A stretch of 64,000 nt of DNA from Okeania sp. KiyG1 (GCF_014132355.1 NZ_BLZO01000085.1:1-64000), one strand, 5' to 3'; positions 27,703 through 36,985 are shown, counted from the first letter of the stretch. Notes: generated by a model not told the origin, from the letters alone. Numbers and translations are program-made.

Positions 27703-28062
27703 TTACAAGGTGATTTTATAGATGGCGCAGAGACGACTTGGTTGAAATATTTTAGCTTTAAACATGAAGTTGGGCGGAACGTTAATAATAATATAGTCAC
27801 TGGATTCGTGATACTTCTCAAATTCTTTTGCCATTCCTTTAGGTGTTTCTTTGCTGTAGGGAACTGGTTGAAATATTAATTCAGTAAATTCTAATTTTTG
27901 ACATGGTAATTTTGAAGTAATTTGTTGAACAAAATTTTCACTTGTTAATAAATTGAACAACATTTGTTGAGCATTTTGTTCTAACGTAAAGCTACTTTCA
28001 AAGCTTTCAATGATTTTTAGACCCACTTTTTTTCCTTTTCTATATTGATCGAATGTAAGCAT
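27703..28062 (-). CDS. hypothetical protein between inverted short repeats
   Basis: 119 residues, not recognised. It has an alternating hydrophobic/charged pattern (QKLEFTELIFQPVPYSKETP, DYIIINVPPNFMFKAKI) compatible with a small beta-rich fold, no signal peptide and no transmembrane segment. It starts with ATG at 28060-28062, inside or at the edge of a palindromic repeat (GCATTTCCTACGGAATGC at 28059-28077). The reverse copy of that repeat (GCATTCCGGAGGAAATGC at 27681-27698) stands just beyond its stop. Three stops close all frames beyond both repeats. It may be a real small gene whose start and end were reset by the repeats. Confidence 0.45.
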   Translation of the reverse strand: MLTFDQYRKGKKVGLKIIESFESSFTLEQNAQQMLFNLLTSENFVQQITSKLPCQKLEFTELIFQPVPYSKETPKGMAKEFEKYHESSDYIIINVPPNFMFKAKIFQPSRLCAIYKITL

Positions 28063-28471
28063 TTCCTACGGAATGCTCCGCAAACAAATGCATGAACTTA
28101 CAGGACTTACTAAAGTTAGCTTGTTACCTTTTTCTTTCGGTGCGGAATGCGGAAGCAAACGTAATTTTGAATTCTCCTTCTAAGATAATAAATTAATAGC
28201 TGATAGCTGATAGCTGATAGCTGACTGCTGAATGCTTACTATCAAATTGGGCTATGGCTGTTATAATAGTATTGCTTATTGCTATCAAACAGAAAATTGC
28301 CTTTACTTAATATTACTCTTTGTTTGATTCAACTCAACTACTTTTAAATAAATATAAAGATTTATTAAAATGCATTTTTATTTAATAATTTATGATATAA
28401 TTTTTAGATCAAAATTGTGTTATCTAGTATTAAACTATTAAACTTAACATCTTCAATGGGGATATCGATTT
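28063..28471. other. intergenic repeats and AT-rich promoter region
   Basis: A degenerate GGTGCGGAATGCGGAAGCAA repeat (28139), AGCTGATAGCTGATAGCTG repeats ending AATGCTTAC (28197-28245), then 200 bp of AT-rich sequence that probably contains the promoter of the gene at 28472 (a candidate -10 TATGATATAAT at about 28391). No gene seen. Confidence 0.45.
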
Positions 28472-29101
28472 ATGGAAGACACAGAAACATCGTCAACAGT
28501 TTCAAATAATTCCCAAAGTCAGCCTCATTGGCTACAAATAGCAGAATATACTGCTTTAGGGGCTTCAATTGTTGGTTCAGGTTTGGCATTGGTACTGGAA
28601 AAAATTTCGTTTGTTGCACCCCCAATAACACTGGCATTAGTATTGAATTCAATTAATAGAAAAAGATTTGAGGAAAAAATACAAACACATATTAACAATG
28701 ATGTAGAAGAACTAAGGATAGATATTGATTCAGTGGATGGGTATCCAGAGAAAATACCAGAAAAATTTACTGAATTAACCCCAGAATCTCCCATAAATTT
28801 CTCTCAAAATCAATCAGATTTTGAATTTAATACAATTACAAAAGAAGACTGGGACACAATAAATACTAAATTTTCAGATATTGATGAGGAATTACAATCA
28901 TTAAAAGATTTAACTACAGATTTACAACAGCATTTAGGAAATAACTTACAATCAATAAACAATGCTTCTATGTCTAATAAAATTGAGGAATTACAAGCAC
29001 AAGTGAATACATTACAAGACTTAAATCGAGATATAGTTAGACCATATTTTATTCGTTTAATTCGTGCAGTCAAACAACTACATAAAATGCTCGATTCTTA
29101 G
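28472..29101 (+). CDS. membrane-anchored coiled-coil hypothetical protein
   Basis: 209 residues. A polar N-terminus is followed by a hydrophobic hairpin at about 22-60 (YTALGASIVGSGLALVL, ISFVAPPITLALVLNSI), then a charged cytoplasmic or periplasmic part with heptad-like leucines (about 125-200: DIDEELQSLKDLTTDLQQHL, IEELQAQVNTLQDLNRD). This is the look of a small cyanobacterial membrane-associated coiled-coil protein; no enzymatic motif is present. The start ATG follows TTCAATGGGGATATCGATTT, with GGGG as a weak ribosome site. Function unknown. Confidence 0.7.
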   Translation: MEDTETSSTVSNNSQSQPHWLQIAEYTALGASIVGSGLALVLEKISFVAPPITLALVLNSINRKRFEEKIQTHINNDVEELRIDIDSVDGYPEKIPEKFTELTPESPINFSQNQSDFEFNTITKEDWDTINTKFSDIDEELQSLKDLTTDLQQHLGNNLQSINNASMSNKIEELQAQVNTLQDLNRDIVRPYFIRLIRAVKQLHKMLDS

Positions 29102-29187
29102 TAATTAAACTGTGAGAAAATAGACAGTTAAAAATAAGTTTTGATTTTCCTTGCTGTATAACCTTTTTCCTGTAAGCTGGGGAGCAA

Positions 29188-29232
29188 TTAAATTTATATT
29201 TATGGCTTATATTTATGGCTTATATTTATGGC
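29188..29232. repeat. 16-bp tandem repeat
   Basis: Three near-perfect copies of TTTATATTTATGGCTTA-like units. Probably neutral. Confidence 0.7.
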
Positions 29233-29319
29233 AAAATTATCATTAAAAAACTTGGGGAGAGCTAGAGAAAAGGCAATTATAGAATTCTAGAAAAATTCTT
29301 TTATCAATAGCTGACACGC

Positions 29320-29463
29320 CCTAGAAATCTCCAATAATAAAAATCAAATCAATTATCGTAGATAAATCATCAATTACTCCTCTCTACTGCCTACTCCCTT
29401 TTTCCCCTCCACCGGAGGGGTTAGGGGTGGGTCCCTACTCCCTCTTTTCCAGAGAGGTCTATT
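29320..29463 (-). mobile_element. MITE-like element, family E (inverse)
   Basis: CTAGAAATCTCCAATAATAA at the left and CTTTTCCAGAGAGGTCTATT at the right, with AATCAATTATCGTAGATAAA and a CTACTCCC/CCCCTCCACCGGAGGGG core. It is the inverse of the copies at 3308, 47500 and 62835. It ends about 28 bases before the hydrolase start and so may supply part of that gene's leader. Confidence 0.6.
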
Positions 29464-29490
29464 GTAAATCAGAAATGCACTTTTTAACCA

Positions 29491-30402
29491 ATGACTATTT
29501 TTGAGACTTTCTTGAAACTTCTATTAATAAGTTTAGCAACTATCTACACTTCTGCTTTTGTATTGCTAAGATTGCTACAAAACCGATTGATATTTGAACC
29601 TGCACCATTGGTATTAGCAACTCCTGCTACTGTTAATCTTCCATATCAAGAAGTTTGGTTATCAATTCCAAATTCTCACAAACAAACAGAAAAAATATCT
29701 GGTTGGTGGATTCCTCAAACTAAGAGGAATTCTAGAGTTATTCTCTTTCTACAGGGTGCTAAAGGTAACATGGCATATCGGAAAAATAGTTACAATCTCG
29801 AGCGGGTTGCTAAACTATATCAATTGGGATTTTCGGTATTTATGATTGACTATCGGGGGTACGGTAACAGTCAAGGAAGGTTTCCCACAGAAGCTAGCGT
29901 TTATGAAGATGCATTGATAGCTTGGAATTATTTAACTCAAGAAAAAAATTTTACACCAGAAGAAATTTTTGTTTATGGATACTCTCTTGGAGGAGCAGTC
30001 GCTGCTAATCTTTGTCTGCAACAACCACGAGCAGCAGGATTAATTGCTGAAGGTTGCTTTACTTCCATGAAAGACATGGCTAAATACAGACACAGACGTC
30101 GAATCCAGATATTTCCCCTCAACTTACTGGTCACCCAAAAATTTGACTTCATTAACAAAGTAAAATTATTGGAAATGCCCGTTTTATTTATTCATGGAAT
30201 GAAAGATGAAATCGTACCTGCAGCAATGAGTCAAAGATTATTTGCAGCAGCAGCAGCACCGAAAAAATTACTTTTAATACCAAATGCGGCACATGACAAT
30301 CTTGCTCAAGTAGATAGCGATCGCTACATAGCAACTATCAAAGAATTTTTTGATTGGATCGTCAAGGATAGTTCTAGTGTTAGTCAAGAATTTATTCATT
30401 AG
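29491..30402 (+). CDS. alpha/beta hydrolase with N-terminal membrane anchor
   Basis: 303 residues. A hydrophobic segment at 7-30 (FLKLLLISLATIYTSAFVLL) acts as a signal anchor, so the enzyme faces the periplasm or thylakoid lumen. The nucleophile elbow is GYSLGG, the acid is in HGMKDEIVP, and the histidine is in PNAAHDNLAQ. The oxyanion region reads LFLQGAKGN, where most relatives have HG. The family (often annotated as DUF1100- or BAAT-like hydrolase, Bem46-type) comprises esterases of unknown physiological substrate. The frame is intact and the gene stands alone. Confidence 0.87.
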   Translation: MTIFETFLKLLLISLATIYTSAFVLLRLLQNRLIFEPAPLVLATPATVNLPYQEVWLSIPNSHKQTEKISGWWIPQTKRNSRVILFLQGAKGNMAYRKNSYNLERVAKLYQLGFSVFMIDYRGYGNSQGRFPTEASVYEDALIAWNYLTQEKNFTPEEIFVYGYSLGGAVAANLCLQQPRAAGLIAEGCFTSMKDMAKYRHRRRIQIFPLNLLVTQKFDFINKVKLLEMPVLFIHGMKDEIVPAAMSQRLFAAAAAPKKLLLIPNAAHDNLAQVDSDRYIATIKEFFDWIVKDSSSVSQEFIH

Positions 30403-30447
30403 GTGTTAGAGGATATCTGAAAAGTTTTTTGATACTGAATTTTGCCC

Positions 30448-30586
30448 CCCTAACCCCCCAACTTTGGGGGGAACAGGAGTCAATTTGCTTGCTCTAGTCC
30501 CTCTTTTTATCCCCCTCCCGTCCCCCTTTTTTATCCCTCTCCCGTCCCCCTTGGAATCCCCCTCCCGTCCCCCTTGGGAAGGGGGA
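30448..30586. repeat. C-rich hairpin repeats
   Basis: CCCCCCAACTTTGGGGGG (about 30453-30470) is a perfect 8-bp-stem hairpin that could act as a terminator of the hydrolase gene, though it also belongs to a dispersed repeat type. Tandem CCCTCCCGTCCCCCTT units follow at 30515-30575. Confidence 0.6.
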
Positions 30587-30688
30587 AAGCCAGAGGATGC
30601 TGCGCTTTTTGTTGAATGGGAAGCCAGAGGATGCTGCGCTTTTTGTTGAATGGGAAGCCAGAGGATGCTGCGCTTTTTGTTGAACGGG
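30587..30688. repeat. three tandem copies of a 34-bp unit
   Basis: AAGCCAGAGGATGCTGCGCT plus TTTTGTTGAATGGG, starting at 30587, 30621 and 30655. Copies one and two are identical; the third ends in ACGGGGG. Not coding as far as can be seen. Confidence 0.9.
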
Positions 30689-30747
30689 GGATGCGCGGGG
30701 GCGAGGGATGTAGCAAATGGGACTTCTTAGACAACCTCTTAGATGTT

Positions 30748-30839
30748 ATACCAAATTCAAAAAAGGTCGTTACAGTATTAATCTCTAAATTCCGACCAGC
30801 AGAGAAAACCACTGTAGCAATATTTTATGAAATTGGTAT
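30748..30839. mobile_element. short MITE-like element related to family C
   Basis: ATACCAAATTCAAAAAAGGT at the left and TTTTATGAAATTGGTAT at the right; 92 bp in total. It ends about 50 bases before the GH116 start and may include its promoter. Confidence 0.55.
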
Positions 30840-30889
30840 TAGGTAAATTTTTCTCATACATGACTTACAACCTATGACCTTCAAATCCA

Positions 30890-33334
30890 ATGAATAAACA
30901 AAACTCTACCCCTAATATTCCCCCCTGTACCTGGAACCGTCCCATTGGTCTTAACTGGGACAACCCTTACACAGTCCGCTACAGCAGTAACCTCGATGAC
31001 GGTCCTTGGCACGGAATGCCTCTCGGTGGCTTCGGTGCAGGAGCAATTGGTCGCTCTCCACGAGGGGATTTTAATCTCTGGCATCTCGACGGTGGCGAAC
31101 ACATTTATCAAAATTTACCCGCCTGTCAATTTAGCATTTTTGAAGAAACTAAAGGCCACAAACAAGCTTATGCTCTATGTACCGAACCACCAACAGATGG
31201 CAGTCTCTCAACTTGGCAGTGGTACCCGAAACAAAAAGCAGAGTTACATACTGGCACTTATCATGCTCTTTATCCTCGTAGTTGGTTTGTCTATGAAAAT
31301 GTATTTACTGCACAATTAAGCTGCGAACAATTTTCCCCAATTTGGGCAGGTAATTATCAAGAGACCAGTTACCCTGTTGCTATCTTTGAATGGGTCGCTC
31401 ACAACCCTACTGATGAACCCATAACTCTCAGCATTATGCTCACCTGGCAAAATACCATCGGTTGGTTTAGCAATTCTGTGAAAACACCACAAGTACAAGT
31501 TAGAGATGATGGTAGTCCAGTTTATGAATACAAACCAAGGTGGGGAGAAAGTACAGACAACTTTAATTTATTAGTGGAAGATTTCCATCGTATCGGTTGC
31601 ACAATGACGAAGTTGAGCATTGCCGATCGCCCCGCAGAAGGAGAAGGTCAAATGGCGATCGGAACTTTTACTAATGCTGCTGTGGAAGTTAATTATCATA
31701 CACGCTGGAATCCTGCGGGCAATGGAGAGGAAGTCTGGCGCTACTTTGCAATAGATGGCACAATCATAGATGAATACAATGAACTACCTGCAACAGAGGG
31801 AGAGCAAATTGGGGTAGCTATGTCTGTTCGTTTTACTCTCAGACCGGGGAAAACTCGGAAAATACCTTTTTTCTTAGCTTGGGATTTACCTTTAACTGAG
31901 TTTAGCGCTGGAGTTTCATATTATCGCCGTTATACAGATTTTTATGGTCGCAATGGGAAAAATGCTTGGTCGATAGTTCGTACTGCGATGAAACACTATC
32001 AGATTTGGCGCGAGAATATTGAGACTTGGCAAAACCCTATTTTGCAACGGGAAGATTTGCCTGGTTGGTTTAAGATGGCTTTGTTTAACGAACTTTACGA
32101 CCTCACCAGTGGGGGTACTCTCTGGAGTGCTGCTGACGATCGCGACCCTAAAGGTCAGTTTGCTGTACTGGAATGTTTGGATTATCGTTGGTATGAGAGT
32201 TTGGATGTAAGATTATATGGTTCTTTTGCTCTGTTGATGTTGTGGCCGGATTTGGAAAAGTCGGTGTTGTTAGCTTTTGCACGGGCGATTTCAACTGCGG
32301 ATGATACACCGAGAATTATTGGTTACAATCAAGCGTCGGCAGTCAGAAAAAAGGCAGGAGCAACTCCCCATGATTTGGGTGCACCCAATGAGCATCCTTG
32401 GGAAAGGACTAATTATACGAGTTATCAGGACTGCAATCAATGGAAGGATTTATCTAGTGATTTTGTGTTGCAGGTTTATCGGGATTTTCTGTTGACTGGT
32501 GCAGATGATTATGAGTTTCTCTGGGAATGTTGGTCTGCTGTGGTGGAGACAATGGCATATCTTAAGGCTTTTGACAAGGATAATGATGGTATTCCTGAAA
32601 ATGAGGGAGCGCCGGACCAAACCTTTGATGATTGGCAGTTGCGGGGGGTGAGTGCTTATTGTGGTGGGTTATGGTTAGCTGCTTTGGAAGGGGCGATCGC
32701 TATTGGGAAGGTTTTAATTGAGCATCCGAGGGAAATTCCTTATTATCCACCTCAAGGTTTTCAGTCTGAGGTCGATAAAAATTCTGTGGATGCTATTAAT
32801 AATCAAATTTCTGTTTATCAAAGTTGGTTGGAAAAAGGATTAGTTGTTTATCAAGAGAAGTTATGGAATGGGGAATATTATCGTTTGGATAGTGATAGTA
32901 ATTCGGAAGTGGTTATGGCTGACCAATTATGTGGTCAATTTTATGCTAGGTTATTAAATTTGCCGGATATTGTACCTGGTGAATGTGCTTTATCTGCTTT
33001 GAATACTGTCTATAATTCTTGTTTTAAAAAGTTTCATAATGGCAAGTTTGGAGCAGTTAATGGAGTATTACCTGATGGTTCTCCAGAAAATCCTGATGCT
33101 ACCCATCCATTAGAAGTTTGGACGGGAATTAATTTTGGTTTAGCTGCTTTTATGGTGCAAATGGGAATGAAGGATAAAGCTTTAGAAATAACTGAAGCGG
33201 TGGTGCGGCAAATTTATGAAAATGGTTTACAATTTCGCACCCCAGAAGCTATTACTGCTGACAGAACTTTTCGAGCTAGTCATTATCTCAGAGCAATGGC
33301 AATTTGGGCGATTTATTTAGAATTTAGAATTTAG
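30890..33334 (+). CDS. GH116 family glycosidase (GBA2-like glucosylceramidase/beta-glucosidase)
   Basis: 814 residues. N-terminal beta-rich domain (GMPLGGFGAGAIGRSPRGDF, the GBA2 N-domain signature), then an (alpha/alpha)6 catalytic domain. The nucleophile is E401 in FNELYDLTSGGTLW, and the acid/base is D580 in DQTFDDWQLRGVSAYCGGLW; both correspond to the catalytic pair known in the bacterial GH116 beta-glucosidase. Substrates in the family are beta-glucosides, including glucosylceramide in animals; in a cyanobacterium a glucolipid or cell-wall glucoside is more likely. Length is close to the family norm. No signal peptide. The last codons (EFRI-stop) are the first unit of a TTTAGAA repeat array, so the true C-terminus may have been trimmed. 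Confidence 0.92.
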   Translation: MNKQNSTPNIPPCTWNRPIGLNWDNPYTVRYSSNLDDGPWHGMPLGGFGAGAIGRSPRGDFNLWHLDGGEHIYQNLPACQFSIFEETKGHKQAYALCTEPPTDGSLSTWQWYPKQKAELHTGTYHALYPRSWFVYENVFTAQLSCEQFSPIWAGNYQETSYPVAIFEWVAHNPTDEPITLSIMLTWQNTIGWFSNSVKTPQVQVRDDGSPVYEYKPRWGESTDNFNLLVEDFHRIGCTMTKLSIADRPAEGEGQMAIGTFTNAAVEVNYHTRWNPAGNGEEVWRYFAIDGTIIDEYNELPATEGEQIGVAMSVRFTLRPGKTRKIPFFLAWDLPLTEFSAGVSYYRRYTDFYGRNGKNAWSIVRTAMKHYQIWRENIETWQNPILQREDLPGWFKMALFNELYDLTSGGTLWSAADDRDPKGQFAVLECLDYRWYESLDVRLYGSFALLMLWPDLEKSVLLAFARAISTADDTPRIIGYNQASAVRKKAGATPHDLGAPNEHPWERTNYTSYQDCNQWKDLSSDFVLQVYRDFLLTGADDYEFLWECWSAVVETMAYLKAFDKDNDGIPENEGAPDQTFDDWQLRGVSAYCGGLWLAALEGAIAIGKVLIEHPREIPYYPPQGFQSEVDKNSVDAINNQISVYQSWLEKGLVVYQEKLWNGEYYRLDSDSNSEVVMADQLCGQFYARLLNLPDIVPGECALSALNTVYNSCFKKFHNGKFGAVNGVLPDGSPENPDATHPLEVWTGINFGLAAFMVQMGMKDKALEITEAVVRQIYENGLQFRTPEAITADRTFRASHYLRAMAIWAIYLEFRI

Positions 33335-33715
33335 AATTTAGAATTTAGAATTTAGAATTTAGAATTTAGGAGGTTTTGAAATTCAAAAGTCAAAAGTTTG
33401 AATTAAAAATTCAAAAGTCAAAAGTTAGAATTTCGGAGGTTTTGAAATTCAAAAGTCAAAAGTCAAAATTCAAAAGTTAGAATTTTGGAGTTAGGAGTTA
33501 GGAGTCAGAATTTTAAATTCAAAATTCAAAAGTTAGAATTTCGGAGTCAGGAGGTATTTGAACTATTAAATTTTTCAATTCATAATCCCTGTTCCCTGTT
33601 CTCTCTTTTCTGGAGATTTCTAATAATTAGAATTTAGAATTTAGAATTTAGAATTTAGAATTTAGGAGGTTTTGAAATTCAAAAGTCAAAAGTCAAAAGT
33701 TAGAATTTAGGAGTT
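33335..33715. repeat. TTTAGAA and AAAAGTC heptamer arrays
   Basis: Seven-base units (ATTTAGA, AAAGTCA) in patches at 33321-33368, 33380-33545 and 33628-33712, plus a CTGTTCC patch (33585). No gene seen. Confidence 0.75.
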
Positions 33716-33930
33716 ATACCAATTTGATAAATGTTTGTTACGAATGGTAGGGACGTTGCATGCAACGTCCGTACGAAAGAAGGAAGAGGGAAGAAGGAAG
33801 AGGGGATAAATATTTAAAAAAATGGAAAAACGATATAAATAACTATCTAAAATGAACTTGATTAGCTATTTTTAAGCATATCCAATCAAGGTCTACCTTT
33901 TTGTAGCATTCTTTTTTCAAATTTGTCTTA
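33716..33930. mobile_element. MITE-like element, family C, with a 20-bp perfect palindrome
   Basis: ATACCAATTTGATAAATGTT at the left; the right end GCATTCTTTTTTCAAATTTG is slightly decayed. Opposite in orientation to 22796-22990 and sharing GCATATCCAATCAAGGTCTA. Inside, GGACGTTGCATGCAACGTCC (33751-33770) is a perfect palindrome not present in the other copy, i.e. a repeat nested in a repeat. Between 33930 and 33993 AATTCTA heptamers precede the next gene. Confidence 0.75.
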
Positions 33931-33993
33931 TTTATAAGAAGAGGAAATTCTAAATTCTAAATTCTAAATTCTAAATTCTAAATTCTTTAAATT

Positions 33994-34779
33994 ATGAAAA
34001 TAGTTACTTGGAACGTCAATTCAATTAGAACTCGTCAAGAACAAGTTATAGAATGGTTACAAACAAATCCTGTAGACGTTCTCTGCTTACAAGAAACCAA
34101 AGTTATTGACCAAGATTTTCCGCGATCGCCCTTTGAAGAATTAGGCTATCATACTTATATTTCTGGTCAGAAATCTTATAATGGTGTAGCAATTTTTAGT
34201 CTTTCCCCAATGGAAGATGTTAGTAGTGGGTTTGCACCTATTTTAGGTGAAGATAAAGTGGGAGATTTTGACATACAAAAACGGTTAATTACTGGGGTAG
34301 TAAATGATATCCGTATTCTGAATCTTTATGTTCCTAATGGTGCTAGTGTTGGTAGTGAAAAATATGACTATAAACTTCATTGGTTGAAACTTTTGCAAGA
34401 ATATATCAAAATTATTCTTGACAAATCACCCAACTTGTGTATGTGTGGAGATTTTAATATTGTCCCAGAAGACCGAGATATTCACGATCCAGAAGGTTGT
34501 AAAAATTCTGTGGGATTATCAGATGCGGAACGCCAAGCTTTACAAGAAATTCTCAAATTAGGATTAGTAGATGCTTTTCGCCAGTTTACCAGCGAAGGAG
34601 GTCACTACAGTTGGTGGGACTATAGAGCAGCAGGTTTTCGCCGTAACCGTGGTTGGCGTATTGACCATCATTATCTGAGTTTGCCCCTTTCTCAAAAAGC
34701 CATAAGTTGTATAATTGACAAATCTCCAAGACAATTACCAAAACCTAGCGACCATACACCAGTTATTGTGGAATTTTGA
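33994..34779 (+). CDS. xthA: exodeoxyribonuclease III (AP endonuclease)
   Basis: 261 residues of the EEP nuclease fold. MKIVTWNVNSIRTR carries the metal-site Asn, LCLQETK the catalytic Glu, and GDFNIVPEDRDIHDPE the Asp-Asn pair. WWDYRAAGFRRNRGWRIDHHYLS and the terminal PSDHTPVIVEF supply the Asp-His pair. It cuts DNA 5' of abasic sites and degrades 3' ends during base-excision repair. Length and all motifs are normal for the ExoIII/XthA family. AATTCTA heptamers run to 13 bases before the ATG, so the ribosome site is weak. Confidence 0.96.
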   Translation: MKIVTWNVNSIRTRQEQVIEWLQTNPVDVLCLQETKVIDQDFPRSPFEELGYHTYISGQKSYNGVAIFSLSPMEDVSSGFAPILGEDKVGDFDIQKRLITGVVNDIRILNLYVPNGASVGSEKYDYKLHWLKLLQEYIKIILDKSPNLCMCGDFNIVPEDRDIHDPEGCKNSVGLSDAERQALQEILKLGLVDAFRQFTSEGGHYSWWDYRAAGFRRNRGWRIDHHYLSLPLSQKAISCIIDKSPRQLPKPSDHTPVIVEF

Positions 34780-34853
34780 AAGAAGTGCATCCAGTGCGAG
34801 CATCTTGCTCGCCAGTACTGTACCTAACTGAGATGAAATTCGCTTTTTATTTG

Positions 34854-34990
34854 ATATCAAATCCGTTTAATTGGACATAAAAAAATTCTCCAATCGTCAT
34901 AACTACGCTCATCTTTGTAATTCTTTCTCCTCCTGACTCCTGACTCCTCCTAACTTAACCATTCTATGGCTGTTTAACCGGATTTGATAT
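34854..34990. mobile_element. MITE-like element, diverged family T
   Basis: ATATCAAATCCGTTTAATTG at the left and GTTTAACCGGATTTGATAT at the right: inverted ends that differ from the other family T copies at the middle positions (AAATCCG for CATGTCCGG). Contains CTCCTGACTCC repeats. GCGAGCATCTTGCTCGC (34796) and GCGGGCAAGATGCCCGC (35028) are short hairpin repeats on either side. No gene between 34780 and 35139. Confidence 0.65.
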
Positions 34991-35139
34991 GATATAGCGT
35001 TTCCCGTTGTTATGAGGTACACTTATCGCGGGCAAGATGCCCGCACTACAATATTTTAATCATTTACCCTGTACCTCATTTCCCCGAAATATGCTGTAAT
35101 TTTTTCAATTGAACTATTAATAACCAACAAAAAATAATT

Positions 35140-36024
35140 ATGTTTTTAGTAACAGGAGCAACCGGAGACTTAGGGCAAAGAATAATCAGAATCTTGAGAG
35201 AAAGAGAAATATCAGTCCGTGCTTTTGCCAGACTAAATTCTTCTTATTCTGAATTAGAAAATCGTGGTGCTGAAATCTTCATAGGCGACTTAAAAATAGA
35301 CAAGGATATTGAAAAAGCTTGTCAAGGAATTGAATATATTATTAGTGCTCATGGTGGTGCTGGTGATGTTCAAGCAATTGACTACCGAGCTAATATTGAA
35401 CTGATAGATTCTGCGGTGAAAGTTGGTGTTAAACATTTTGTATTTATCTCTGTCTTGGGAGCAGAAAGAGGATATGAAGATTCACCTACTTTTAAGGCAA
35501 AAAGAGAGGTAGAAAAATATCTCAAAACGAGTGGTTTGAATTATACTATTTTGCAACCTTCTGGTTTTGCTTCTAATTTATTACCATTGGCAGAAAGATT
35601 TAAAGATACAGGAATTTATCTACTTATTGGAGATGACAAAAATCGCACTTCAATAGTTAGTACAGATGATTTGGCAAAAATTGCTGTGGATTCTGTTTTT
35701 GTAGAAGCTGCTTGTAATCAAACTTTGCCTGTGGGCGGACCAGAAATTATTTCTAGAGGAGAAATTTCTCAGATATTTAGTAGAGTTTTTAACCGGGAAC
35801 CAATAGTTATTAATCCGCCTTTATTTGTATTTGATGGATTACGAAATACTGTGGGATTATTTAATTCTGAATTACAAAAAAGTCTCGGTACTTTAAGAGT
35901 ATTATTGGCGAATGAATTTTTCTGCACTCCAGAAGAAATTGAGAATTTAGAGACAATATTTGAAATGAAAATGGAATCTGTAGAGAGTTTTATTCGCCGA
36001 AAAATGGGAGATCCAGGAATTTAG
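35140..36024 (+). CDS. NmrA-like NAD(P)-binding protein
   Basis: 294 residues. N-terminal Rossmann motif FLVTGATGDLGQRIIRIL (GxxGxxG), then AFARLNSS and IFIGDLKIDKDIEKACQGIE as in atypical short-chain dehydrogenases (NmrA/HSCARG, UbiA-associated or Ycf39-like). There is a YKAKREVEKYLKTSGLNYT-style region (here FKAKREVEKY, no catalytic Tyr), which suggests a sensor or chaperone role rather than a reductase; Ycf39-like proteins help pigment insertion into photosystem II. Which subfamily cannot be decided by eye. The C-terminus (RKMGDPGI) is close to the first repeat unit of the 194-bp array. Confidence 0.82.
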   Translation: MFLVTGATGDLGQRIIRILREREISVRAFARLNSSYSELENRGAEIFIGDLKIDKDIEKACQGIEYIISAHGGAGDVQAIDYRANIELIDSAVKVGVKHFVFISVLGAERGYEDSPTFKAKREVEKYLKTSGLNYTILQPSGFASNLLPLAERFKDTGIYLLIGDDKNRTSIVSTDDLAKIAVDSVFVEAACNQTLPVGGPEIISRGEISQIFSRVFNREPIVINPPLFVFDGLRNTVGLFNSELQKSLGTLRVLLANEFFCTPEEIENLETIFEMKMESVESFIRRKMGDPGI

Positions 36025-36985
36025 AATTTAGAATTTAGAATTTAGAATTACCTCTTTTTTCTCCATGAATGGAGAGACTTTAGTAAGCATTTAGCCGTTC
36101 GCTCTAGATATATTGGTTTTGCATAAGTCATGAAAATATTAACAATAAAAAATAGGGATGGTTCTGCATTGTAATTATTTTTGTTAGGAAGCACAACAGT
36201 GGGAGCATCTTGCTCCCATACAAGAATTTAGAATTTAGAATTACCTCTTTTTTTCTCCATGAATGGAGAGACTTTAGTAAGCATTTAGCCGTTCGCTCTA
36301 GATATATTGGTTTTGCATAAGTCATGAAAATATTAACAATAAAAAATAGGGATGGTTCTGCATTGTAATTATTTTTGTTAGGAAGCACAACAGTGGGAGC
36401 ATCTTGCTCCCATACAAGAATTTATAATTTAGAATTACCTCTTTATTTCTGCATAAATGGAGAGACTTTAGTAAGCATTTAGCCGTTCGCTCTAGATATA
36501 TTGGTTTTGCATAAGTCATGAAAATATTAACAATAAAAAATAGGGATGGTTCTGCATTGTAATTATTTTTGTTAGGAAGCACAACAGTGGGAGCATCTTG
36601 CTCCCATACAAGAATTTATAATTTAGAATTACCTCTTTATTTCTGCATAAATGGAGAGACTTTAGTAAGCATTTAGCCGTTCGCTCTAGATATATTGGTT
36701 TTGCATAAGTCATGAAAATATTAACAATAAAAAATAGGGATGGTTCTGCATTGTAATTATTTTTGTTAGGAAGCACAACATCCCATACAAGAATTTATAA
36801 TTTAGAATTACCTCTTTATTTCTGCATAAATGGAGAGACTTTAGTAAGCATTTAGCCGTTTGCCCTAGATATATTGGTTTTGCGTAAGTCATGAAAATAT
36901 TAACAATAAAAAATAGGGATGGTTCTGCATTGTAATTATTTTTGTTAGGAAGCACAACAGTGGGAGCATCTTGCTCCCGTACTCC
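36014..36985. repeat. five tandem copies of a 194-bp unit
   Basis: Units share TTAGCCGTTCGCTCTAGATA, TTGGTTTTGCATAAGTCATG, AAAAATAGGGATGGTTCTGC and end with the hairpin GGGAGCATCTTGCTCCC. GTCATGAAAATATT recurs at about 36127, 36321, 36515, 36709 and 36888, so four periods are 194 bp and the last unit is 15 bp shorter because the 5' half of its hairpin is deleted. Open frames on the minus strand (86 residues each) are simply copies of this unit and look non-coding. A recent amplification, since units 2 to 4 are almost identical. Confidence 0.93.
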
